In this document: positions 8,061 to 14,806 of the stretch, piece by piece
How the letters are laid out: every line of letters begins with the position of its first letter
Position numbering within the stretch: the stretch's first letter is position 1
Assembly: GCA_947174635.1 (NCBI GenBank)
Contig: CAMWJS010000023.1
Location: forward strand, 1 to 34,227
Origin: an uncultured Muribaculaceae bacterium
Lineage (GTDB): Bacteria > Bacteroidota > Bacteroidia > Bacteroidales > Muribaculaceae
Reading direction: 5' to 3'
DNA: 34,227 nt
Position numbers and translations under genes: made by a program
Notes under the pieces: generated by a model
Databases searched by the model: none
Seen by the model: only the letters and a program-made list of their open reading frames with translations
Told to the model about the DNA's origin: nothing

Positions 8061-8142
8061 GCCCGGATGGCGGAATCGGTAGACGCGCTGGTCTCAAACA
8101 CCAGTGGGGCAACCCATCCCGGTTCGAGCCCGGGTCCGGGTA
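8061..8142 (+). tRNA. tRNA-Leu (anticodon CAA)
   Basis: The acceptor stem is GCCCGGA (8061-8067) with TCCGGGT (8135-8141), discriminator A at 8142. The anticodon stem CTGGT/ACCAG encloses loop CTCAAAC, giving anticodon CAA for codon UUG. A long variable arm (GGGGCAACCCAT region) marks a class II tRNA. The T-arm is CCCGG-TTCGAGC-CCGGG. The 3' CCA is not encoded. Confidence 0.95.
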
Positions 8143-8151
8143 CTGACAACG

Positions 8152-8179
8152 GGGAGTAGAGCAATCTGCTCCCTTTTCT
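8152..8179 (+). terminator. tRNA-Leu terminator
   Basis: GGGAGTAGA (8152-8160) and TCTGCTCCC (8165-8173) form a 9-bp stem with a GCAA tetraloop, followed by TTTTCTT. It begins ten bases after the tRNA. Confidence 0.75.
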
Positions 8180-8337
8180 TGTGCCTTCACCCCTCGTAAC
8201 TCGTTGGTCTGTTCGTAGATAAGTTCCAGCACTTTGTTGTAAGAATTGGTTCTATATATACGTTCAATAATCGTATCCGTTAGATTTTTGTATGCTTTGA
8301 AAAAATGAGATAAGAATTCTGTTATCTCATTTTTTCG
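8170..8337 (-). pseudogene. Unidentified C-terminal coding remnant next to tRNA-Leu
   Basis: On the minus strand an open frame follows the stop at 8340-8338 and reads about 56 codons with a natural-looking helical composition, including FLSHFFKAYKN, IIERIYRTNSYNKVLE and YEQTNELRGVKAQEKG. It lacks an ATG start and then runs on into the complement of the tRNA terminator and tRNA. A GTG at 8232 is the only start-like codon. Base composition is AT-rich like the neighbouring Fic gene. I read it as the tail of a gene broken when this island formed, possibly part of a mobile element, but I do not recognise a family and chance openness cannot be excluded. Confidence 0.3.
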
Positions 8338-8354
8338 TTAAAATTTGAGATAAC
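8301..8354 (+). promoter_or_regulatory. Operator-like repeats upstream of the fic gene
   Basis: AAAAATGAGATAA (8301-8313) and its complement TTATCTCATTTTT (8322-8334) form a 13-bp inverted repeat. A third copy of the half-site, TGAGATAAC (8346-8354), overlaps the -33 box of the fic promoter. Repeated GAGATAA sites over a promoter suggest repression, possibly by the winged helix of the Fic protein itself. Confidence 0.55.
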
Positions 8355-8375
8355 GGAAATTTTATTGTAATTTTG
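8344..8375 (+). promoter_or_regulatory. Promoter of the fic gene
   Basis: TTTG (8344-8347) and TAATTTTG (8368-8375) are separated by 20 bases. The ATG at 8391 is only 15 bases beyond the -7 box, so the leader is very short. Confidence 0.75.
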
Positions 8376-8390
8376 TGAAAAATTAGCGAT

Positions 8391-9527
8391 ATGATAAGTT
8401 TAGAGACATTTAATGCAGGACACTATGAAGATGGATATGGTTATAAGTACTTTGTACCTAACCATATTAATCAAGATTGGTCTTGGAACAATTCTACAAT
8501 CAATCACTTATTAGAAAAAGCAGCCTTGAAATTAGGCGAACTAAATTCTTTTTCCAAACTTGTTCCAAATATAGATTTATTCATACAGTTACATGTAACT
8601 AAAGAAGCTGTTGTTTCAAGCCGCATCGAGGGCACTCAAACAAGGATGGATGAAGCACTACTTCCCGAAACTGAAATCAAATTTGAGAGAAGAGACGATT
8701 GGAAGGAAGTTCAAAACTATATAAAAGCAATAAATGAAGCTATCAAAAGTTTAGAGACGCTTCCCATTTCAAGCAGACTAATTCGTAATACTCATAAACT
8801 ATTGTTAGATAGCGTTCGAGGTGAACACAAACTTCCTGGAGAATTTAGAACAAGTCAGAATTGGATTGGAGGTAAATCTCTTGCTGATGCTAAATTTATT
8901 CCTCCTTCTCATCAACTCATTGGGGACCTGATGGGAGATCTTGAGAAATTTCTGAACAATGATCAAATTCAACTTCCCTCTTTGTTGAAAATAGCTATAG
9001 CACATTATCAATTTGAAACGATACATCCTTTTTTAGATGGCAACGGTCGTATCGGTCGTTTGCTGATAACATTGTTTCTCGTAAAGGAAAAAGTTCTGGA
9101 TATGCCATTGCTCTATCTTTCTACGTTTTTCGAAAATCCCAAAGACCTATATTACGACAATCTTTCTTCTATTCGCACAAAAAATGATATGACGCAATGG
9201 ATTAAATACTTTCTTGTCGGTATAGAACAGACCGCAACTAAAGCGGTCGAAACACTATCTTCAATATTGCGATTTAAGAGCGAGGCAGAGGATTTAATAC
9301 GTTCCTCTTATCGTAGCCGTTCTACAAATGCGATTATATTACTTCATAGGCTTATGAAAAATCCCTATATAACTATTGACGATGCCGCGACGATTTGTGA
9401 TATAACATATAATTCAGCGAATACGCTTGTCAAGATGATGACAAAAGATAATTTATTGTTAGAAGTTACGGGTCAAAGTCGAAACCGATTATTTGTTTGC
9501 AAATCTTATCTATCATTGTTCGACTAA
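8391..9527 (+). CDS. Fic-domain protein (putative AMP-transferase) with C-terminal winged helix
   Basis: A 378-residue Fic protein. Fic enzymes usually transfer AMP from ATP to hydroxyl groups of target proteins. The catalytic motif HPFLDGNGRIGR begins at His212. An N-terminal Fic_N-type domain carries SSRIEG (residues 76-81), matching the inhibitory S/T-x-x-x-E-G/N helix whose Glu blocks ATP binding, so the enzyme is probably self-inhibited (class II layout). Residues about 328-378 look like a small winged helix (ITIDDAATICDITYNSANTLVKMM). The gene is clearly more AT-rich than its neighbours and sits beside a tRNA, both signs of transfer. No separate antitoxin gene is present. It has its own promoter, operator-like repeats and a terminator at 9648. 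Target and role (toxin, phage defence or regulation) cannot be read from sequence. Confidence 0.92.
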   Translation: MISLETFNAGHYEDGYGYKYFVPNHINQDWSWNNSTINHLLEKAALKLGELNSFSKLVPNIDLFIQLHVTKEAVVSSRIEGTQTRMDEALLPETEIKFERRDDWKEVQNYIKAINEAIKSLETLPISSRLIRNTHKLLLDSVRGEHKLPGEFRTSQNWIGGKSLADAKFIPPSHQLIGDLMGDLEKFLNNDQIQLPSLLKIAIAHYQFETIHPFLDGNGRIGRLLITLFLVKEKVLDMPLLYLSTFFENPKDLYYDNLSSIRTKNDMTQWIKYFLVGIEQTATKAVETLSSILRFKSEAEDLIRSSYRSRSTNAIILLHRLMKNPYITIDDAATICDITYNSANTLVKMMTKDNLLLEVTGQSRNRLFVCKSYLSLFD

Positions 9528-9647
9528 TCGATTAACATTAGTTCTACAAATCACAGACTTGCCTGGGTTTGGAATCCAATGACGCATTTCCCACAACCTA
9601 TCCAAATCGACCAAAATTGGTTCTAATACGGCACGGTTGGGGGTACC

Positions 9648-9688
9648 AAAAAGGAGAGCATCACCACCATGACGCCCTCCTTTTTTTT
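9648..9688 (+). terminator. Terminator after the fic gene
   Basis: AAAAAGGAG (9648-9656) pairs with CTCCTTTTT (9677-9685). The stem continues inward as GCATCA/TGACGC with one mismatch, and eight T residues follow. The A-run on the other side makes it potentially bidirectional. The 120 bases between the fic stop and this hairpin hold no recognisable feature. Confidence 0.8.
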
Positions 9689-9744
9689 CATATCCCACTC
9701 CACAGAAAAAACGGGAACCATTCGTAAATACCGACTTCCGGCAT

Positions 9745-9777
9745 GTTGACATCGGGTAAAAAAAATCGCTAACTTTG
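9745..9777 (+). promoter_or_regulatory. Promoter of the Crp/Fnr-type gene
   Basis: TAACTTTG at 9770-9777 is a perfect -7 box, with TTG at 9745-9747 as a less well spaced -33 box. The ATG at 9786 follows only eight bases after the -7 box, so the message would be nearly or fully leaderless. Confidence 0.6.
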
Positions 9778-9785
9778 CAATTGAA

Positions 9786-10358
9786 ATGGACGGCTTTAAT
9801 TCATACGACAGCACTTGCGACCTCTCTGCGATAAAAGATTTTTGCCGAGACAACGGCCGTGTCGTCCACTTTCCCAAAAACGACATATTTATACAGCAGG
9901 GATATGTAGCCAAGCATCTCGGGGTCGTGCAATCGGGTTATTTCAAATATACGACTCTCACATCGTCGGGCAGCGAAGCCGTCGTAGGATTCGCATTCGA
10001 GGGGGAAATTGTCGCCGATTACTACAATTCATTCAACGGCCTTCCCTCCGAAATCACCGTAAAGGCCGGAACCGACGCAACTGTCTTCCAAATCAGAACC
10101 GCCGAAGCGCGAAACATACTCCACACCGCATTCAAAGGAAACCTTTCCGCAATCAACGGCACATTGTTCAGCGAAATCTACTCCCGCCACCTTGAGTTAT
10201 ACCGCAAGACACCGACAGAGAGATACCTTGACCTGACAACGGCGCATCCCGGGATTTTAGACATCGTTTCGCTGCGCGACATCTCATCATACCTCCTGAT
10301 TACGCCGGTCTACCTGAGCCGCATCAGAAAAAATCTCGAAGAAAACCCCGCCGGATAG
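9786..10358 (+). CDS. Crp/Fnr-family transcriptional regulator
   Basis: A 190-residue cytoplasmic DNA-binding regulator. Residues about 20-120 form a cyclic-nucleotide-binding-type beta barrel (FPKNDIFIQQGYVAKHLGVV, then VVGFAFEGEIVADYYN). A helix links it to a C-terminal helix-turn-helix with SLRDISSYLLITPVYLSRIRK as the recognition region. The HTH is short, as in many Bacteroidetes members that lack a proven effector. No Fe-S cysteine cluster like that of Fnr is visible. The start gives a barrel of normal length and lies just after a -7 box. Its regulon is unknown; neighbours give no clue. Confidence 0.85.
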   Translation: MDGFNSYDSTCDLSAIKDFCRDNGRVVHFPKNDIFIQQGYVAKHLGVVQSGYFKYTTLTSSGSEAVVGFAFEGEIVADYYNSFNGLPSEITVKAGTDATVFQIRTAEARNILHTAFKGNLSAINGTLFSEIYSRHLELYRKTPTERYLDLTTAHPGILDIVSLRDISSYLLITPVYLSRIRKNLEENPAG

Positions 10359-10388
10359 CACTCTGATGGAGGCATAACCAATTCTCCA

Positions 10389-10472
10389 ACGCGATTCAAA
10401 TAGCGGAGAGCCGAAGGCCTCTGATGCCACACCCTTAAGCAAACAGCATTGAATCGCGTCCCTACAATTTGG
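10389..10472. repeat. Intergenic repeat, copy B, with 11-bp terminal inverted repeats
   Basis: ACGCGATTCAA (10389-10399) and TTGAATCGCGT (10449-10459) are exact complements. Within it, 10434-10460 is the second copy of the block at 141-167. The following GCGTCCCTACAATTTGG matches 34104-34120 at all but one position, tying this element to the palindrome at the window end. It is non-coding. Confidence 0.6.
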
Positions 10473-10564
10473 TTCGCATTTTGTGAGTCCTACATGGCTT
10501 TATTTATGCAGCCCCCCGGCAGGAGACCGCATGGCTGACGCAGGCCGGGATACCGGCACAACGC

Positions 10565-10612
10565 GAAAAAGTCCGCAAGCACCGGCGTCACCGATTTCTT
10601 GCGGACTTTTTC
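10565..10612. terminator. Bidirectional terminator beside tRNA-Gln
   Basis: GAAAAAGTCCGCAAG (10565-10579) and its exact complement (10598-10612) form a 15-bp stem with A and T runs at the base, so it works on both strands. On the minus strand it begins four bases after the tRNA-Gln 3' end. Confidence 0.85.
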
Positions 10613-10615
10613 GTG

Positions 10616-10686
10616 TTGTCTTACCTGGATTCGAACCAAGACAGGCAGAACCAAAAACTGCAGTGCTACCATTACACCATAAGACA
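10616..10686 (-). tRNA. tRNA-Gln (anticodon TTG)
   Basis: On the minus strand the acceptor stem is TGTCTTA with TAAGACA and discriminator A. The D-arm contains GTGTAATGGTAGCAC. The anticodon loop TTTTGGT gives TTG, and the T-arm carries GGTTCGAATCC. The anticodon stem has a terminal T-T mismatch next to the loop. CCA is not encoded. A promoter lies at 10726-10757 and a terminator directly follows. Confidence 0.93.
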
Positions 10687-10725
10687 ATCCTGTTCGCTCA
10701 AGCGCATAAAGAGCCTAAAGCGCCA

Positions 10726-10757
10726 CAAAGTTAGGCACCTTTTGCCAATTATCCAAA
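10726..10757 (-). promoter_or_regulatory. Promoter of tRNA-Gln
   Basis: On the minus strand TTTG (10757-10754) and TAACTTTG (10733-10726) are separated by 20 bases. The predicted start is about 30 bases before the tRNA. Confidence 0.8.
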
Positions 10758-10840
10758 TTTTTTTGAATAATTTTGAATTCTGTCGGTTTCACTCACATGC
10801 GCGCGGGCATAAGCGTAAACCGACGGCGCCGGTATATACC

Positions 10841-11494
10841 CTACACGCTCTTCTGTCCCGACATCAGATAGCGGCGAAGGTTGTCGCGCGCAAGGTCGGC
10901 CAAAGCTCCGTTGCGCATCCCGCGTGCATCGGCCACGGCGGCAATTACGTTGCGTATTTCCTCCTCGGGCAGCTCGTCGGTCTCGAGCAAAAGGAGGTTG
11001 CGCGGAATGACCCGCACGGCATCAGCATTGAATTTCGGCCCCACCGACATGTAGATGCCGGCATCGGCAAGCTCCTGCGCCACTTCAGGCTTCGACCTGA
11101 AGCCGTGCACAGCCCATGCCGCCACCGGACTGAACTCCTTGTGCAGCTTCAGCAATATATCGAACCGACGCACGATATGAAACATCACCGGCATGCGGGC
11201 ATCGGCAGCCACGCGCAACTGATACCTGAGCAACTGCTCCTGGCGTTCCACCGGCGCCCCGTGGAGCGGATCGATGCCGACCTCACCCATCGCCACCACA
11301 CGCGGGTCGGTAATGGCGCCCGACAATATGTCGAAAGCCTCATACATGTCTCTCTCCGTCGTATCCCACGGATGCAGCCCTACCATCAGAGTCTGCCCCT
11401 CGACAGGTTCATAGCCGCTATACTCCTCAAGAGACAGCGTAAGCAACTTTGCGCCACGGTCGTGGCAATGCGAATCAATGTCTGCGATATTCAT
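10841..11494 (-). CDS. TatD-family metal-dependent hydrolase
   Basis: A 217-residue TIM-barrel hydrolase of the TatD DNase family. Metal-binding positions are visible in order: DSHCH (7-11), GEVGID with the bridging Glu, FHIVRRFD with the His ligand, HGFRS, and ETDE near the C-terminus. It is shorter than typical 260-residue TatD proteins, as is common in Bacteroidetes. Family members act as 3'-5' exonucleases in DNA repair or RNA turnover; the substrate here is not established. It is the last gene of an rnpA-yidD-tatD cluster, 17 bases after yidD. Confidence 0.88.
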   Translation of the reverse strand: MNIADIDSHCHDRGAKLLTLSLEEYSGYEPVEGQTLMVGLHPWDTTERDMYEAFDILSGAITDPRVVAMGEVGIDPLHGAPVERQEQLLRYQLRVAADARMPVMFHIVRRFDILLKLHKEFSPVAAWAVHGFRSKPEVAQELADAGIYMSVGPKFNADAVRVIPRNLLLLETDELPEEEIRNVIAAVADARGMRNGALADLARDNLRRYLMSGQKSV

Positions 11495-11511
11495 ATAATA
11501 AAGTGCAATAT

Positions 11512-11751
11512 TTACGGAACAGGGTCATAGCCGCTCCCTCCCCAGGGATTGCAGCGCAACACCCTCCTGACAGAAAGCCACAGCCCTTTCACCGGCCCAT
11601 GCTTACGCAGCGCCTCTATGGCGTATTGCGAGCAGGTTGGCGTAAAACGGCAACGCGGCGGCAACATCGGAGATATACAATACCGGTAGAAATATATCGG
11701 CAACGACAGGAGCATGCCCATCAGTCGCCCTGCCATATCAAACAGCTTCAT
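11512..11751 (-). CDS. yidD: Membrane protein insertion efficiency factor YidD
   Basis: A 79-residue protein thought to aid YidC-dependent membrane insertion. [20 protein letters not shown] carries the three conserved Cys residues together with [14 protein letters not shown] at the C-terminus. An amphipathic N-terminal helix ([16 protein letters not shown]) would lie on the inner membrane. It lies 15 bases after rnpA, its usual neighbour. Confidence 0.95.
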   Translation of the reverse strand: MKLFDMAGRLMGMLLSLPIYFYRYCISPMLPPRCRFTPTCSQYAIEALRKHGPVKGLWLSVRRVLRCNPWGGSGYDPVP

Positions 11752-11766
11752 ACTTGCTCCGGCATT

Positions 11767-12174
11767 TTACGTCTGACTGTTTACATTATGGATTTTACCC
11801 AGCAGACGCTCCATCGCGGCATGTATCGCTGCCGAAGGAAGCACCCGGTTTGCCACATAGACAAAGGCGATGTCAAGCAAAGGGGTCTGCGCCTCCCCGG
11901 CATGACAATCCTCAACGCGGCCGTGGGTAAGCCTGTAGGCCTCACGCACGCGACGACGCGCGGCAACGCGGTCGACAGCATGGCGCAGGCGTTTCTTAGG
12001 GACTGTGATGACAAACTTACACGGCGCGTCGCCTTCGGCGCGTCCTGACGCAGCCCGCCACACCCCTTTCAGAGGGTAGCACAGCGCGCTCTGCGAGTCG
12101 GCCGAAGTAAACAGCCTGTCCACAGCAATCACTCCGCATAATTTATGTCGTTTTCCCAGTTCAAATTTTTTCAT
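11767..12174 (-). CDS. rnpA: Ribonuclease P protein component
   Basis: The 135-residue protein subunit of RNase P, which trims the 5' ends of tRNAs together with the M1 RNA. The RNR-type core appears as KFVITVPKKRLRHAVDRVAA followed by RRRVREAYRL, and the N-terminus has the usual GKRHKLCG. It carries a slightly longer insertion before the core (VWRAASGRAEGDA). It is first in an rnpA-yidD-tatD cluster. An imperfect -7 box (TACCTTAG, 12186-12179) sits immediately before the ATG, hinting at a very short leader, but the match is weak. Confidence 0.93.
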   Translation of the reverse strand: MKKFELGKRHKLCGVIAVDRLFTSADSQSALCYPLKGVWRAASGRAEGDAPCKFVITVPKKRLRHAVDRVAARRRVREAYRLTHGRVEDCHAGEAQTPLLDIAFVYVANRVLPSAAIHAAMERLLGKIHNVNSQT

Positions 12175-12261
12175 GACACTAAGGTAAACAAAACAATACG
12201 AACTAAATGTTTCCGCCCCCTTATTTTAACATAAAATTCACCGCTTTGTAACTATTCCATA

Positions 12262-12297
12262 CAAAAAGAGGCCGCCCGCTTGATTGCAGGCAGCCTC
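12262..12297 (-). terminator. Terminator after the VCBS gene
   Basis: GAGGC (12268-12272) pairs with GCCTC (12293-12297), with an inner GCC/GGC pair. On the minus strand five T residues (12267-12263) follow. It closes the VCBS gene, whose stop is at 12323. Confidence 0.7.
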
Positions 12298-12322
12298 CTG
12301 ATAGTTGCGGATGCTGACCGGA

Positions 12323-14530
12323 TTATTTCACAAATTTGACAGCCTTGCCATTGACATTGGCAATCATCACACCCTTGGCAGCTACGTTGACGGGCACATT
12401 GGTCACGCCGGTAGCCACAGTGCGGCCGAGCATGTCGACAATCTGCACGTCGGCGTTGGCATCGGCGTTGACGAGCACAGCGTCGCCGTTGACAGTAACC
12501 TTGACATTGGTGTTGTCGGCAGCAATCGAGCCAACTGAAGACAGGTCCTCAACCGACCATGTGAAGGGAGAATATTTCTCGGTCCAGAGGCTCAGAGCCT
12601 GCACACCCACCTTGTAGCCCTTCTCGGCAGTAGCGGGAATTGAGTAAGACTGCACGCCGGGACGCACTGCCACGTGGCGGTCGGTAGTGTTGCGGACGAA
12701 GCCTGTGACGGGGTTGGCAGCCACGAGGTTCACGATACCGCGGTCGGGGGTTTCGATATATACATTGTAGGCGCATGTGAGGTCATCGTTGTCTTCCCAG
12801 GTCACGGTGAGCATACCGTCCTCGATCTTGGCGTGCACATTGGCGGGAGCCACGAGGTCTTCAGGCACGTTCTCATGCTGGTTTTCAAACATGTAGGCAC
12901 CTTTATCCCAGCCGCCGCCACTATCCTGGTTGCGGACATATTGATATTCCCGTCCTTCTGCATAGCACCATCCCGTTGTAAAGATGTCAGCACGGCCATC
13001 TCCGTTGAAATCGGCGGGGTTTACACCTGAATCCTTTGCAAAGTCACGTACGTTCATATAGTCACACTCTTTCTCAAATGTGCCGGCTGCATTGCCGTAG
13101 AACACATTGTTGTTGTCTACTCCGTCAAGATACATATCCACAAATCCGTCGGCATTGAAGTCGCGCATCCACGGACGATAATCCTCTTTCCAGTCAGCAT
13201 TGTCCCAGCCATTGAATGTCAGGTCGAGACCCTCGGCGTAGACTCCGCTCTCGCCGTCGTCTGCGTTATTGAGATACGCACGGATTATCCAGCCTGCACC
13301 GCCGTCTACATATCCGCCGGTATAAAGGTCGAAATAACCGGTCTCGGAGTTCGGGGTGAGGTCGATACCTGCCGAACGTGCAGCGAGGAACTGCGATGCG
13401 TCGGTCACGTCGACAAACTTGCGGCCACCCTTGCCGTCATCCTTGTTCAGATATACGCGGCTGACATTGTTAATATTCTCGGGATGGGCGGGGTCGTGGA
13501 CTGACTGCCAGGGAGCATATCCGGTAAAGAGCAGATCGAGCCAGCCATCGTTGTTCAAGTCGGCAAACTTTACATTACCTGAAATCGGGAGGAACTCTCC
13601 CTCGGGAAGCTGTATTGCGGGGTCGCCGAGCTGTTCTTCAATCCATGCGCCACCTTTGGTCTCTGCTATGGCCATACGCTCGAACTTACCTGTTCCGTTG
13701 ACGTTTCGGTAAAGCTCTGCTATGCGATAGCTTTCGCCCGATACGCGGTTCGTACGCTTTGCGCATATCGCAATATCGATATAGCCGTCGCGGTCATAGT
13801 CACCGACTGCGAATGCGTTGTTATAAAGGCGCTCTGCCTCGTCGGCATTGGCGTCAGGACGAACCACTTTCGGCAGTCCGTGCTCATCTATGCGGGTGAA
13901 CGTGCCGTCGCCGTTGTTATGGTAGAGCTGGCAGGTCATCCAGCAGTTTCTGTCACCTACCTGCTCGAAGTACAGTTGATCGCGGTACGATGCGCCGTAG
14001 TCATCCGAATTCACTGTCATAAACACATACATATCCATCAGGCCGTCGTTGTCATAGTCAAAAACAGCATAGTTCTGATGACGTCCGGGGATAATGCCAT
14101 TCTCGGGAAATGCCTGGCGGTAATAGTCCTTCGATTCGTATGTCGGATTACCCTCGCCGTCGAGCACCGGATTGCCGTCGCCGTCTTTAATCTCCTCCTG
14201 TCTTGTTTCAACATATTCCGGACGGTTATAAAGACATTTGAAGTTACCGTCCTCCTGCTGGATATACATCAGCGAAAAGAACGGATAAGGCCACAGACCC
14301 GGTTTGTTATACTCATCATCATAGTTCTGACCGCCATAATAGATATCAAAACGGTCATCATTGTTGAAGTCGGCCACAATCGGACGCGTGCCGTTGACCT
14401 GACGGAACTGATTTGCCTGTTCGAACAGCTGCCAGCTTCCGGGATGTTCCCAGTCGGGCTTTGCACCGTTGGCCGTAAGGCCGGTCATTGCGACGGCCGA
14501 AAGCATAAGCGCAGAGTAAATCTTTTTCAT
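12323..14530 (-). CDS. Secreted VCBS/FG-GAP repeat protein with T9SS-like C-terminal tail
   Basis: A 735-residue exported protein. The signal peptide MKKIYSALMLSAVAMTGLTA ends near ANGA. At least six FG-GAP-type repeats carry calcium-loop motifs: ADFNNDDRFDIYYGG, FDYDNDGLMDMYVF, GDYDRDGYIDIAIC, ADLNNDGWLDLLFTG, RDFNADGFVDMYLDG and ADFNGDGRADIFTTG, the pattern of a beta propeller. A fibronectin-III-like segment follows (LTVTWEDNDDLTCAYNVYIE). The last 80 or so residues (VQIVDMLGRTVATG, then GVMIANVNGKAVKFVK) resemble a type A sorting domain of the type IX secretion system, implying cell-surface display or release. It lies downstream of the SusCD operon but behind a strong terminator, and shares an upstream block with that operon. 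A binding or adhesion role is inferred; no catalytic domain is seen. Confidence 0.85.
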   Translation of the reverse strand: MKKIYSALMLSAVAMTGLTANGAKPDWEHPGSWQLFEQANQFRQVNGTRPIVADFNNDDRFDIYYGGQNYDDEYNKPGLWPYPFFSLMYIQQEDGNFKCLYNRPEYVETRQEEIKDGDGNPVLDGEGNPTYESKDYYRQAFPENGIIPGRHQNYAVFDYDNDGLMDMYVFMTVNSDDYGASYRDQLYFEQVGDRNCWMTCQLYHNNGDGTFTRIDEHGLPKVVRPDANADEAERLYNNAFAVGDYDRDGYIDIAICAKRTNRVSGESYRIAELYRNVNGTGKFERMAIAETKGGAWIEEQLGDPAIQLPEGEFLPISGNVKFADLNNDGWLDLLFTGYAPWQSVHDPAHPENINNVSRVYLNKDDGKGGRKFVDVTDASQFLAARSAGIDLTPNSETGYFDLYTGGYVDGGAGWIIRAYLNNADDGESGVYAEGLDLTFNGWDNADWKEDYRPWMRDFNADGFVDMYLDGVDNNNVFYGNAAGTFEKECDYMNVRDFAKDSGVNPADFNGDGRADIFTTGWCYAEGREYQYVRNQDSGGGWDKGAYMFENQHENVPEDLVAPANVHAKIEDGMLTVTWEDNDDLTCAYNVYIETPDRGIVNLVAANPVTGFVRNTTDRHVAVRPGVQSYSIPATAEKGYKVGVQALSLWTEKYSPFTWSVEDLSSVGSIAADNTNVKVTVNGDAVLVNADANADVQIVDMLGRTVATGVTNVPVNVAAKGVMIANVNGKAVKFVK

Positions 14531-14592
14531 TTGGTTTGTTTGTTTTTTAGGTTATTATTAAGGTTAATTGTTTTGCTACGGCAATATTCACA

Positions 14593-14623
14593 CTTTTTAG
14601 TTCAATTTTACAAAACTTTTACG
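14593..14623 (-). promoter_or_regulatory. Conserved upstream block of the VCBS gene
   Basis: TTTACAAAACTTTT (14607-14620) is identical to 30906-30919 upstream of the seven-gene operon. CTTTT-AG-TT on one side (from 14593) and ACG on the other are also kept. It lies about 60-95 bases before the VCBS start codon. The shared block suggests a common sigma factor or activator. No full -33/-7 promoter is visible here. Confidence 0.5.
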
Positions 14624-14734
14624 TCATTTTATGACCGGAATTACGCAATTTGCCCGATAAGAACCAATATCACGTCTATATCTATCATGAACTCCACTTC
14701 ACGCGCTTCATTTGTTTCACGATATGACGCAAAC

Positions 14735-14775
14735 ACAAAAAAGCAGGTGCGGCACCATAATGGTGCCGCACCTGC
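14735..14775 (-). terminator. Strong terminator of the seven-gene SusCD/FAS1 operon
   Basis: GCAGGTGCGGCACCA (14743-14757) and its exact complement (14761-14775) form a 15-bp stem with a three-base loop. On the minus strand it is followed by six T residues. It lies 30 bases after the last SusD stop codon. Confidence 0.9.
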
Positions 14776-14806
14776 CGGCATTAATCACTTAAACTTTGGA
14801 TAGCCG

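Noticed and set aside
7990-8160. Continuation of the minus-strand frame through tRNA-Leu as a protein
   Set aside because: This part is the complement of the tRNA and its terminator; such frames are a known annotation artefact. Only the part beyond the terminator is considered as a possible remnant.
8143-9600. Direct repeat of the tRNA-Leu 3' end as an integration scar
   Set aside because: I looked for a second copy of the T-arm and acceptor sequence downstream of the fic gene and found none.
9513-9752. 79-codon minus-strand open frame downstream of the fic gene
   Set aside because: It spans the fic terminator hairpin and has no start signal or family resemblance.
10483-10734. Short open frames around the tRNA-Gln terminator
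   Set aside because: They overlap the tRNA and its terminator on both strands and show no coding character.
10613-12048. Plus-strand open frames across the TatD, yidD and rnpA region
   Set aside because: They run antisense through tRNA-Gln and three well-recognised genes and have His/Arg-rich shadow composition.
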